A DNA stretch of 64,000 nt from Haloechinothrix_A salitolerans (GTDB lineage Bacteria > Actinomycetota > Actinomycetes > Mycobacteriales > Pseudonocardiaceae): assembly GCF_039544105.1 (NCBI RefSeq), contig NZ_BAABLA010000106.1; one strand, written 5' to 3'. Positions 35,774-42,804 of this stretch are shown here, one piece after another. The notes beneath the pieces were generated by a model, which was not told the origin of the DNA, did no database searches, and saw nothing but the letters and a program-made list of their open reading frames with translations. Position 1 is the first letter of the stretch; each line of letters begins with the position of its first letter. A program made the translations under genes and the position numbers.

Positions 35774-36481
35774 TCATGATCGAGGTGCCGCTTCGTTGGT
35801 GGTGTCGTAGAGGTGGTCGTCGTTGAGCGTCACCAGCAGCCTGAGCGGCCCGACGCTGGGATCGTCGGGAAGGTCGGCGTCGGCGGTCTCGATCAACACG
35901 GACAGGTGCTGATCGTCGCCCGCGCGGAACAGGCTCACCGTCACACCGTCGCGCGCGGCGGTGACGGGCTGGGCGTTAACCTCGGTGGCCAGGTCGTTGG
36001 CGACGTCGTACAAGTACAGGAATCCAGGGTTGTCGTCGTAGCAGCCCCACAGGGAGGCCTCGCGGCCGTCCGAGGCGGTCACGATCACCCCGTACACGCG
36101 GCCCTCAGCCCAATCCCGGTAGGTGTCCAGTTCGGCCCGTAGGGTGGCCGACGGATCCGCGAGGTGTTCGCGGGCGGCGTCGATGTCGGTGATGATGCCG
36201 AGCACGCGGCTGCCCGATGCGGGGTCGTCGCGGGTGTCGATGACGACCGCGCCGAGGTAGGCGCGGGCGTAGCGCTCGAGGCGGTCGAGGTCGCCGAAGT
36301 ATCGCCAGGCCCGCAGCAGCGCATCGCCGAGCGCGTCGGGCTCGTCCGGGTGGGCATGACGCTCGGAGAGCTGCACCAAGGTGGCGACGTTGTGCCAGTC
36401 GCGGGGTGATTCGGCATGCTCGTCGACGACGAGTCGCGCGGTCAGCCCACCGTCCAGCGTCCAGGTGTCAACGGTGTGCAC
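35774..36481 (-). CDS. hypothetical protein of phage/element type
   Basis: 235 residues from the GTG at 36481, chosen because GGGAGGTGAG lies 6 bp upstream; longer starts overlap the upstream gene. Segments ERYARAYLGAVVIDTRDDPA, VYGVIVTASDGREASLWGCY and YDVANDLATEVNAQ recall uncharacterised phage proteins with an E-x-S-x-W-G-x-Y motif. The role is unknown. It overlaps the upstream small gene by 14 bp. Confidence 0.6.
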   Translation of the reverse strand: MHTVDTWTLDGGLTARLVVDEHAESPRDWHNVATLVQLSERHAHPDEPDALGDALLRAWRYFGDLDRLERYARAYLGAVVIDTRDDPASGSRVLGIITDIDAAREHLADPSATLRAELDTYRDWAEGRVYGVIVTASDGREASLWGCYDDNPGFLYLYDVANDLATEVNAQPVTAARDGVTVSLFRAGDDQHLSVLIETADADLPDDPSVGPLRLLVTLNDDHLYDTTNEAAPRS

Positions 36482-36770
36482 GGTGCTCACCTCCCGGGTG
36501 GTCGGTGGGTGGCCAGCCATTCCAGGTGTGGACGCTGTGGTGGACGTCGCCATAGCGGTCACCGCTGCCCGGGTCGTAGGCGATCAGCCACACCAGCGTG
36601 CGGGTGACGTCGGTTCGCCCGTCTCCGGCGATGTGGTGCGCCGCCTGCAGGGCGTCGGTGGCCTCGGGTGCGTCGATGTAGAAGGTGGGTAGGTCGACGC
36701 CGCTGGAATACCAGCCCCGAGAGTCGGGACGGTCGTTGATCCGGCGGGCATCGACGGCATAGAGAGTCAT
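36468..36770 (-). CDS. hypothetical protein
   Basis: 100 residues with GAAGGGA upstream of the ATG at 36770. TLYAVDARRINDRPDSRGWY then ATDALQAAHHIAGDGRTDVT and VWLIAYDPGSGDRYGDVHHS suggest a small alpha/beta domain. Unknown function. Part of the accessory polycistron. Confidence 0.6.
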   Translation of the reverse strand: MTLYAVDARRINDRPDSRGWYSSGVDLPTFYIDAPEATDALQAAHHIAGDGRTDVTRTLVWLIAYDPGSGDRYGDVHHSVHTWNGWPPTDHPGGEHRAHR

Positions 36771-36845
36771 GATTCGGTGTCCCTTCAGGACAGTGGCGTG
36801 GTGCGGACGGTGTCGGCGAGCCCGGACGGGAGCCGTGCGGAATGG

Positions 36846-37496
36846 TTACTCCAGGTCGGTGCCCTCTGCCTCGTCCCAGTCGCCGACGATGTGGAACGCG
36901 ATCCCGGTGCGGGCGGCGAGGTAGTCGACGGCGTCGGCCACGGTCGGGAACCGTCGCCGGTACGCCGACACGGCCAAGGTGTGGCCGTAGTCGCTGACAT
37001 CGATGGCCCAGCCGCCGCGCGGCGCGCGCGTGACGGCGACCACGCAGGTGCCGTCAACGGTGAACGCCGCGGCGCTGTCCGCCTCAGCCTCCCCACACCA
37101 GTCATCGACCATGGCGAACCCGTCCTCGCAGTAGCTGATCCGCACGGCCACGGAGGGTGCCGCGGGCTTATCGGAGCACCACGCACCGGCGGGCAGCGCG
37201 TCGGCGTTGCGGCCGTATTCGTAGGCGACGAACTTGGCCACGGCGGGATCGTTGGCGGTCGCGACGCTGGAGCCGGAACAGGCTTCGACGGTCAAGTAAC
37301 CGGTGACGGTGCGCCCGAACACGGTGACGGCACAGGGCACGGAGAAAAACGCGTCCGCCGTGTCGGCGATGCGCTTGACCGTGCGCACGCGGCCGTCGGC
37401 ACACATCACCCGGGCGGTGACGTAGGTGCCGAACGGAGAGGCCGAGGTGATGCTGGTGCCGTCGGCGTAGTCGCGGGTCGTCGTGGTGTCGGACAT
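36846..37496 (-). CDS. hypothetical protein
   Basis: 216 residues from the ATG at 37496 (GGGAGGT 7 bp upstream). Mostly beta-like with an acidic bias (DTTTTRDYADGTSITSASPF, VRTVKRIADTADAFFSVPCA, FVAYEYGRNADALPAGAW). It carries five Cys. No family is recognised; its setting among plasmid-like small proteins suggests an accessory transfer or maintenance role, which is only inferred. Confidence 0.6.
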   Translation of the reverse strand: MSDTTTTRDYADGTSITSASPFGTYVTARVMCADGRVRTVKRIADTADAFFSVPCAVTVFGRTVTGYLTVEACSGSSVATANDPAVAKFVAYEYGRNADALPAGAWCSDKPAAPSVAVRISYCEDGFAMVDDWCGEAEADSAAAFTVDGTCVVAVTRAPRGGWAIDVSDYGHTLAVSAYRRRFPTVADAVDYLAARTGIAFHIVGDWDEAEGTDLE

Positions 37497-37594
37497 GGGT
37501 TGACCTCCCAACAATGGGCGGGCTGCGGATGGGGATGGCCTTAAGCGGCCACGGCGTCGGCACGCCGACCGGGCGCGTGCCGCACCGTCGCGGC

Positions 37595-37975
37595 TCACGC
37601 GGCGAGGCTGGTGCGAGCGAGCGCGGGCGGGTTAGCGAGCGCGACACGCACGAGGGACTGGTGGCGGCTCGTGGTGACCGAGTAGGTCACGTCCGGGAGG
37701 GTCCAGCCCGCGCCGTGGGCGTGCCAGGCGATCGGCGTGGCGTAGGAGTAGATGATCACGTCGATGCCGGGGCGGGTGCTGTCCGCGCGCAGCCGTGCCG
37801 CATGCGCGGCTGGGAGTTGGCCGAACGACGTCGGCCACCGTTCGCGCTCGCCGCGCAGGCTCGCGGTTGTACTGGTGAACGGGCGACCGGTCGCGATGAT
37901 CTCGGCCAGCCGCCACCATCCGTCCCGCTGGGGGCGGAACCGCGCGACCGATCGGGGTCCGGTTGTGCTGGTCAT
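37595..37975 (-). CDS. hypothetical protein
   Basis: 126 residues with AGGAAGGG before the ATG at 37975. The frame reads as one domain (VARFRPQRDGWWRLAEIIAT, RERWPTSFGQLPAAHAARLR, DVIIYSYATPIAWHAHGAGW, VTYSVTTSRHQSLVRVAL). The centre holds a strand with two His residues. No family name is known to me. Separate ribosome site; same orientation as its neighbours. Confidence 0.65.
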   Translation of the reverse strand: MTSTTGPRSVARFRPQRDGWWRLAEIIATGRPFTSTTASLRGERERWPTSFGQLPAAHAARLRADSTRPGIDVIIYSYATPIAWHAHGAGWTLPDVTYSVTTSRHQSLVRVALANPPALARTSLAA

Positions 37976-38010
37976 GGCGAAGCCCTTCCTGTCTTACGGG
38001 TATGCGGGTC

Positions 38011-38412
38011 CTAGGCGGCGGCGGGCAGCCCGGCCGCGTCGGTGCTGATCGAGGTCAAGGCGGCGAAGTCGAATACGGCCAGTTGTCCGTGCGCGCGTGC
38101 GAGCGCCAGCGCGGTCGGTAGGTCGCGGGTGGTCACGGAGACGTCCAGGAACGCCGCGCCCGATGCCGGATCACGCCAGCCGCCGAACACGCGGCCGGGC
38201 AGGGTGAGCGCGTCGGCGTGCTCGCGCAGATAGTCGGCCAGATCCTCGCCAGTCACGCCGCCGGTGATAATCCGTTCGCGCTCCGGATAAATCGACACGG
38301 CATAGCCGCTGGTGACGTATTCGCCCGTCGCGGCGACGATCGAAAATCCCCCGTCCGGAACCGACAAGGCGTCCGCGAGCGCGGACAATTTGGGATCAAT
38401 TTGTGTCAGCAT
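38011..38412 (-). CDS. hypothetical protein
   Basis: 133 residues with GGGAGAGGTG 8 bp before the ATG at 38412. A beta-rich domain (FSIVAATGEYVTSGYAVSIY, RVFGGWRDPASGAAFLDVSV) and a helix (LPTALALARAHGQLAVFDF). The function is unknown. Second gene of the leftward polycistron. Confidence 0.62.
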   Translation of the reverse strand: MLTQIDPKLSALADALSVPDGGFSIVAATGEYVTSGYAVSIYPERERIITGGVTGEDLADYLREHADALTLPGRVFGGWRDPASGAAFLDVSVTTRDLPTALALARAHGQLAVFDFAALTSISTDAAGLPAAA

Positions 38413-38509
38413 GTGGGCACACCTCTCCCGTGGCTTGAATTCAGGTGAATTGATGTTGACCTAGCGGCCACGGCGAACACGCGGAATCATTCGCGCGCCA
38501 CCGAAACAG

Positions 38510-38731
38510 CTAGGGCAACGGTTCTGGGCGATCAATCGTGATGGTTTGTGGGGCGGCGAACGTGTCGCGGTGACCGTCCGCGAAATACACCAGCGCGCCA
38601 ATACCCGGCTGGTCGCCATAGGTCACGGGCACCGAACGGACGGCCCGCACGGTCGGATTAGGGACCATGTCGTCAATACCCTGGATCACATCACCCGGGC
38701 TCAACTCGAAGACGTCAATCGCCATGATCAT
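38510..38731 (-). CDS. small hypothetical protein
   Basis: 73 residues with GGGAG 9 bp before the ATG at 38731. It resembles short SH3-like or hint-like domains: DVFELSPGDVIQGIDDM, then RSVPVTYGDQPGIGALVYFA and DTFAAPQTITIDRPEP. First gene of the leftward accessory polycistron, so its promoter lies in the gene-free stretch to the right. Confidence 0.6.
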   Translation of the reverse strand: MIMAIDVFELSPGDVIQGIDDMVPNPTVRAVRSVPVTYGDQPGIGALVYFADGHRDTFAAPQTITIDRPEPLP

Positions 38732-39430
38732 TCCGTGTCACTCCCTGCTCTGTGTCGTCGGTACGGGTTACGTGACACGCCAGGTTGCGAGCCTGTACCG
38801 GCGCGTGCGGCTGTCCCGCGCGCGCCGGTAGCACGCATGCACGTGTCCGGACTGTGTGGCGCCTGCCCGCGAACGTCTCTCACCCGTTCGCGCGGCGCCG
38901 TCGCTTATCTCGTCTGTTTACGGGCGATAAGACACCCGCGCGCCATGCCGTTCCCTTGACCCGACGTCGCATCTTTTCGCGACGGTATGCGTGGTCGACT
39001 CCATTACCCTTGAAGTCGCACGGTTCTAGGGCCGTTGGCCTACGCGGGCATGCGGGCAATAATCCCGCGTAGCACGGTATCTTCTGGCGATCTCCACTAT
39101 TGTCATGATCAACTTTTTCTGGACAGGGGTCACCCTGTGGGAATTCCAAAAAATCGATCATGCGAATTATCTCGCGTGTGGAGTAGGCGTGCCGGGAGAA
39201 TTACCCATAGCTCCCCATAACTGGGGCTACGTCCGGAACTCCGCGCCCACTGGCGACTGCACTAATCGCGACCCACTTCACCGCCTCGCGAGAGGCGTGC
39301 CCAGCTCCCGCCGGGACTTCACGTCTGGTGCCGGTTTGCTCGTCGGTGGCGTCCGCGCCGCTGCGCGTGATCTTCAGTTCGCTCCCGGTCGCTCCCGGGC
39401 CCAACCTCCTCTGCCTTGTGTAAATCAATC

Positions 39431-39456
39431 TGTCTATCTTTACTGTAAAGTAGACA
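39431..39456. promoter_or_regulatory. 26-bp hyphenated palindrome (operator candidate)
   Basis: The core CTTTAC-T-GTAAAG (39438-39450) is a perfect inverted repeat. Outer arms TGTCTA and TAGACA extend it with one unpaired base. A half copy, GACTTTACA, follows at 39461-39469. It lies in an AT-rich patch inside GC-rich DNA, typical of an operator overlapping a promoter. Confidence 0.55.
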
Positions 39457-39927
39457 CAGCGACTTTACAACCCTAGTTATCGTTCTGTGATGTTTCGAGT
39501 TCACGTCGCTCGGTCGCCGTTGTCCCAGCTGTCGCGCACCGGAGGACGCGCGGGAGTCGGGATCGTTGGCGGGAGACTGTGGCGACGGGAGCCAACTCCA
39601 GCGGAGGACTCGGCGGGGAGTGGTTTGGATGTGGCGCGGCACGGGAAGCGCGCCGGTCGGGACTCGGGCGCGGGTTGGGGTCCGGCACACGACCCGAACG
39701 TCTCTCACACCGCGCACCGCCGACGCCAGCCCACCGTCCACGGTGCGCCGCGCCAGTCCAGTCGCGCCCCTGTCCTCCTCCATTCCCCTCTTCACGCCAC
39801 CTACGCCACTCGACTCGCTTACCACTCCGTGTTTGGTGGTGGCGAGTTTCGTCGGGCTATGCGTTGATCTCGCCGGGCTGACCTGCGCGTACGCGCGCCG
39901 CAGGGGCACCGGCTTAAGAGTGGCCGC

Positions 39928-39975
39928 TGTTGGTGCCCGTGTTGGTGCCCCTGTTGTGGCCCCTATTGGGCGGCG
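39928..39975. repeat. 12-bp tandem repeats
   Basis: TGTTGGTGCCCG, TGTTGGTGCCCC, TGTTGTGGCCCC and the weaker TATTGGGCGGCG follow directly. No coding frame is convincing here. The unit is near one helical turn. Confidence 0.55.
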
Positions 39976-40110
39976 TCGTCTGGGGTCTGACGTCACGGTG
40001 TCGTTGATCCGCCGGAGCGTCGACTGTGGTCGGCTCATCCGCTCCGCGGGAGTGACGCCGGACGGTCGGGCAGCGAGTCTGCTCGGCGGCGATAGCCGGA
40101 CTGATCACTC

Positions 40111-40135
40111 GTGATTCACTGTGGCATTGACTCAC
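40111..40135. promoter_or_regulatory. GTGANTCAC-type sites upstream of the DUF6879/XRE cassette
   Basis: GTGATTCAC (40111-40119) and TTGACTCAC (40127-40135), start to start 16 bp, about 55 bp before the first gene. The same motif is clustered after the XRE gene at 41936-41998. Confidence 0.6.
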
Positions 40136-40188
40136 TGCGATGTCTACTGGATACTGCTGACGACGTCGGAGCGGGAAGGGTTGGCGCT

Positions 40189-40530
40189 GTGCGAATCGTT
40201 GCGAGACTACGAGGGACCTGCCCGGACACGAACACGTGTCCGACCATTCACCTCTCCGACCGCGGGACGCTGGTCATCCAGGGATACGTCATCGAGCCGG
40301 GGACGCCACTTCGGTCGGGCGAGGCCGCCGTGGAAATCCCGGCGGTGCTGCTTCCCGAGCTTGTCGCCGCGGACGCGCCCGACGGTGTACACCTCACGGA
40401 TCGCGACACCGTCGTCGTTGCGGGGCGCGCTGTTGTCGATGCCGGCGCCCTTGCGCAGTTGCGGCTGCCGGAGGGCGAGGCTGCGGTGGAGATCGATCTG
40501 ACTACGGTGCCCGAATTGGAGGGAGCCTGA
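40189..40530 (+). CDS. small protein with internal duplication
   Basis: 113 residues from the GTG at 40189 with GGGAAGGG 8 bp upstream. Two halves repeat the same pattern: HLSDRGTLVIQGYVIEPG...SGEAAVEIPAVLLPEL and HLTDRDTVVVAGRAVVDAG...EGEAAVEIDLTTVPEL. A Cys pair sits at the N-terminus (GTCPDTNTCPTI). The family occurs next to DUF6879 and Scr1-type XRE genes in actinomycetes; its role is unknown. The stop overlaps the DUF6879 ATG (TGATG). Confidence 0.75.
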   Translation: MRIVARLRGTCPDTNTCPTIHLSDRGTLVIQGYVIEPGTPLRSGEAAVEIPAVLLPELVAADAPDGVHLTDRDTVVVAGRAVVDAGALAQLRLPEGEAAVEIDLTTVPELEGA

Positions 40531-41087
40531 TGTTGGGGCTGGAGGAGTTGAACGCCTACATCGAACGGCACTTCACGCGGACGCTCTTCCGGCTTGAGAC
40601 GCTCGATCAGTACGAGGTCGCCAGTGATGGGAGTGACTTCGCCCGGTATCTGGCTGGTGAGCCCGAGCCCACCTGGGAGCGGAAGCAGCCGTGGCTTGAT
40701 CATCTGCGCCGGGAGGCCGACGGGGGGCGTTATCGGCATCGAGTCCATGTCCTGCGCGGGCCGCTGGGTGGCTACCTCAGGTATGAGTGCGAGTGGGGCT
40801 ACGTCTACAACGCGCGTGCCGGTGAGGACATCCGGATCCTCGATCTGTCGGAGCTGCCGGAGCCGGAGGGCCTGGTCGACCACGACTTCTGGCTGATCGA
40901 CGACAGTCGGGTCCTGCGCATGCACTACGGCGAGACGGGCCAGTTCTTCGGTGCTGAAGAACTCGATCCGCCGGAGGTGGCCCGCTACCGTGCGGCACGC
41001 GATGCGGCCTGGCATGGCGCCGTGCCCTTCGAGCGATACTGGCACTCGCATCCGCAGTACTGGCGAGATCCTGCCCGTGCTGTCTAG
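40530..41087 (+). CDS. DUF6879 family protein
   Basis: A 185-residue protein with the family pattern: FTRTLFRLETLDQYEVASDG, EWGYVYNARAGEDIRILDLS, VDHDFWLIDDSRVLRMHYGE and ARYRAARDAAWHGAVPFERY. DUF6879 genes are found beside XRE/DUF5753 regulators in Scr1/Scr2-like pairs, which have been discussed as toxin-antitoxin-like or developmental control units. The start overlaps the previous stop; 11 bp separate it from the regulator. Confidence 0.8.
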   Translation: MLGLEELNAYIERHFTRTLFRLETLDQYEVASDGSDFARYLAGEPEPTWERKQPWLDHLRREADGGRYRHRVHVLRGPLGGYLRYECEWGYVYNARAGEDIRILDLSELPEPEGLVDHDFWLIDDSRVLRMHYGETGQFFGAEELDPPEVARYRAARDAAWHGAVPFERYWHSHPQYWRDPARAV

Positions 41088-41098
41088 GAGGACGCCGC

Positions 41099-41911
41099 TT
41101 GGTCAGACCTGACGACCTCTCGGCCGAGTTGGTCCGGCTGCGCGAGCAGGCGGGCCTGTCCGGTAGAGCGGCAGCGGCCAAGGCTGGATTGTCGCAGTCC
41201 CGGCTGTCTCGGATCGAGCGCGGCGAGTTCATGCCGGACATCGACGAGGTTCGCCAGCTGTGCCGGTTGTACCGAGCGCCCGCCGAGGTTCGGCGAACGC
41301 TGACCCGGATCGCTGAGGGCATTCGCGAGGAGCGCGCGGCGGCGCGCGTGGTGCTGCAACGCGGTTCCTGGCGGATGCAGCAGCGGATCGGACGCATCGA
41401 GCAGGCATCCGCCCACGTTCGCAGCTTTCAGCCAGCGTTCGTGGTCGGGCTGCTGCAGACCCCGGAGTACATGCGCGGCGCGCCAGGCACACACGAACCC
41501 GACGAGACGCTACGAGCACGCATCGCACGTCAAGAGATCCTGTCGACCGACCGCAGCTTCACGTTCGTGATGACCGAAGGCGCGCTCTGCCTGAATGTGG
41601 GCGGGCCGGACGTGATGATTCCCCAACTCGAACGCCTCGCGGACATGGCCACCGGCGGCCGTCACCGGCTGGGTGTCATCCCGAAATCGGTGGCGGTGCC
41701 CACGCCGGAGCTACCGATGCACGCATTCCACCTGTACGACTCTCGCGCCGTGATTGTCGGGACCCTGACCGCCACCGCGATCATCACCGACTCTCGCGAT
41801 GTCGCCGACTACGAGCAGGCGTTCGCCCAGTGGGAGCACACGGCCGTGTTCGGCGAGAAGGCCCGTGACGTCATCGATCGAATCGCCGGGGACTACCGCA
41901 GCCTGGGCTGA
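41099..41911 (+). CDS. Scr1-family XRE regulator with DUF5753
   Basis: 270 residues from a TTG at 41099, fixed by AGGAGG 7 bp upstream. The HTH spans residues 7-62 (LVRLREQAGLSGRAAAAKAG, LSQSRLSRIERGEFMPDIDE). DUF5753 spans about 90-265 (RIEQASAHVRSFQPAFVVGL, LQTPEYMRGAPGTHEPDET, AFHLYDSRAVIVGTLTATAI). The protein should bind the GTGANTCAC clusters found before its operon and right after its own stop. Regulators of this type respond to unknown ligands through DUF5753. Confidence 0.9.
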   Translation: MVRPDDLSAELVRLREQAGLSGRAAAAKAGLSQSRLSRIERGEFMPDIDEVRQLCRLYRAPAEVRRTLTRIAEGIREERAAARVVLQRGSWRMQQRIGRIEQASAHVRSFQPAFVVGLLQTPEYMRGAPGTHEPDETLRARIARQEILSTDRSFTFVMTEGALCLNVGGPDVMIPQLERLADMATGGRHRLGVIPKSVAVPTPELPMHAFHLYDSRAVIVGTLTATAIITDSRDVADYEQAFAQWEHTAVFGEKARDVIDRIAGDYRSLG

Positions 41912-41935
41912 CCGAAGTCCGCGCTACTCCATACG

Positions 41936-41998
41936 GTGAGTCAGCCTTGCGTGAGTCACAGTCGAGTGATTCACTGAGTCAGTCTTTAAGTGACTCAC
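41936..41998. promoter_or_regulatory. cluster of five GTGANTCAC-type sites (operator array)
   Basis: GTGAGTCAG (41936), GTGAGTCAC (41951), GTGATTCAC (41966), CTGAGTCAG (41974) and GTGACTCAC (41990). Starts are 15, 15, 8 and 16 bp apart. The array ends 20 bp before the ATG of the next gene, so it can control the downstream methyltransferase cassette. The XRE/DUF5753 protein is the obvious binder, by inference. Confidence 0.75.
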
Positions 41999-42017
41999 CC
42001 GAGGCGAGGAACTGACG

Positions 42018-42341
42018 ATGGCTTTTGACCTACCCGCCGGGCTGACGCATCCCTACGACGCCGGCCGTGAGGCCGGGTTCACCTACCGGCACGGACTCAC
42101 GTTCATCTGGGTGCGCGGCGACTCATACGTCAGCGTGCAGCGCGGGCGCGTCGCGAACGCCCGGCACGTGAAGGTGTTCACCGATGCCCACCCGGGCCAC
42201 GACGTTCTCACCGACCGCCGACCGGTCGTCGACGTCATACCGGCGCCCAGCACGGATCAGTGGCGCGACAGTGGGGTCCTGGTCGAGCTTGCCGACCGCT
42301 GGCTCGCATCGCAGCGCGCGCAGCCGCGACGGTCGGCATGA
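42018..42341 (+). CDS. hypothetical protein
   Basis: 107 residues with GAGGCGAGGA before the ATG at 42018. It reads as one small alpha/beta domain (FTYRHGLTFIWVRGDSYVSV, RHVKVFTDAHPGHDVLTDRR). First gene after the operator array and coupled to the next by ATGA. The function is unknown. Confidence 0.7.
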   Translation: MAFDLPAGLTHPYDAGREAGFTYRHGLTFIWVRGDSYVSVQRGRVANARHVKVFTDAHPGHDVLTDRRPVVDVIPAPSTDQWRDSGVLVELADRWLASQRAQPRRSA

Positions 42342-42568
42342 ACTCGCGCGATTGCTACGTGCTCACGGCTCTCCGCAAGGTCAACGGGGACATGGGCACG
42401 ATCGTGCTCCGGCTCATGCGCGACATGCCCAACGGCGCGCTGCCCGCCGACAAGCTGCGCGAGCTGGCCGCGATCTTCGATGATCTGGCACGTCTGCTCG
42501 CGAACCGAGCGAGCGAGGTCGACCCCGCCGACGGGCAGCCGCTCGTCGTCGAGGGCGGCACCGAGTAG
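42338..42568 (+). CDS. small helical hypothetical protein
   Basis: The 76-residue protein is nearly all helical (NSRDCYVLTALRKVNGDMGT, LPADKLRELAAIFDDLARLL). The start overlaps the previous stop. A strong hairpin begins right at its stop codon and separates it from the 44-residue peptide gene. Confidence 0.68.
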   Translation: MNSRDCYVLTALRKVNGDMGTIVLRLMRDMPNGALPADKLRELAAIFDDLARLLANRASEVDPADGQPLVVEGGTE

Positions 42569-42611
42569 CCCCGGCCGGTGCGCACGCCCCGACCCTGCGC
42601 ACCGGCCGGGG
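42569..42611 (+). terminator. perfect 16-bp hairpin (terminator or attenuator)
   Basis: CCCCGGCCGGTGCGCA, 11-nt loop, TGCGCACCGGCCGGGG, with no mismatch, directly after a stop codon and about 60 bp before the peptide ATG. There is no T run, so a factor-independent terminator typical of high-GC hosts or an attenuator is inferred. Confidence 0.75.
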
Positions 42612-42669
42612 TTCCGCGCATCCGCACACAACCAATGCCTACAGTGAACCGAGCGAGGAGAAACACGAG

Positions 42670-42804
42670 ATGGCCAAGGACAAGCCCGGTAGGCACGACG
42701 CCGATCGCGACGTGCACGGCAAACCCCAGCCGGACAAGTGGTCGAATGCCGGCGACAAGGACGACGGCAACAAGCACGGCACGAGTGGCAGCGACAAGAA
42801 ATGA
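42670..42804 (+). CDS. 44-residue Lys/Asp/His/Gly-rich peptide, candidate substrate of the coupled methyltransferase
   Basis: ATG at 42670 with GAGGAG 8-9 bp upstream. The peptide starts MAKDKPGRHDADRDVHGK and ends in a Gly/Asn/Asp/Lys-rich tail. It is very hydrophilic with no Cys and no membrane or signal segment. It carries Asn-Ala-Gly, Asp-Gly-Asn and Ser-Gly-Ser-Asp contexts that favour succinimide formation. Its stop overlaps the ATG of the isoaspartate-methyltransferase-like gene. No RiPP precursor family (FxLD, GRASP-target) matches. A substrate role is inferred from the coupling. Confidence 0.65.
   Translation: MAKDKPGRHDADRDVHGKPQPDKWSNAGDKDDGNKHGTSGSDKK

Larger units (their letters stand above)
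38732..40188. other. 1.46-kb gene-free control region
   Basis: No frame in either direction shows family-like sequence. The region separates leftward accessory genes from the rightward DUF6879/XRE cassette. It is AT-richer around 39000-39200 and 39415-39480. It contains the hyphenated palindrome at 39431-39456, 12-bp tandem repeats at 39928-39975 and GTGANTCAC sites at 40111-40135. It could also house an origin of transfer or replication; that is speculation. Confidence 0.45.

Noticed and set aside
39319..40038. 239-codon minus-strand frame in the gene-free region
   Set aside because: Arg/Thr/Pro-rich, no ribosome site, no domain; composition is that of a chance frame.
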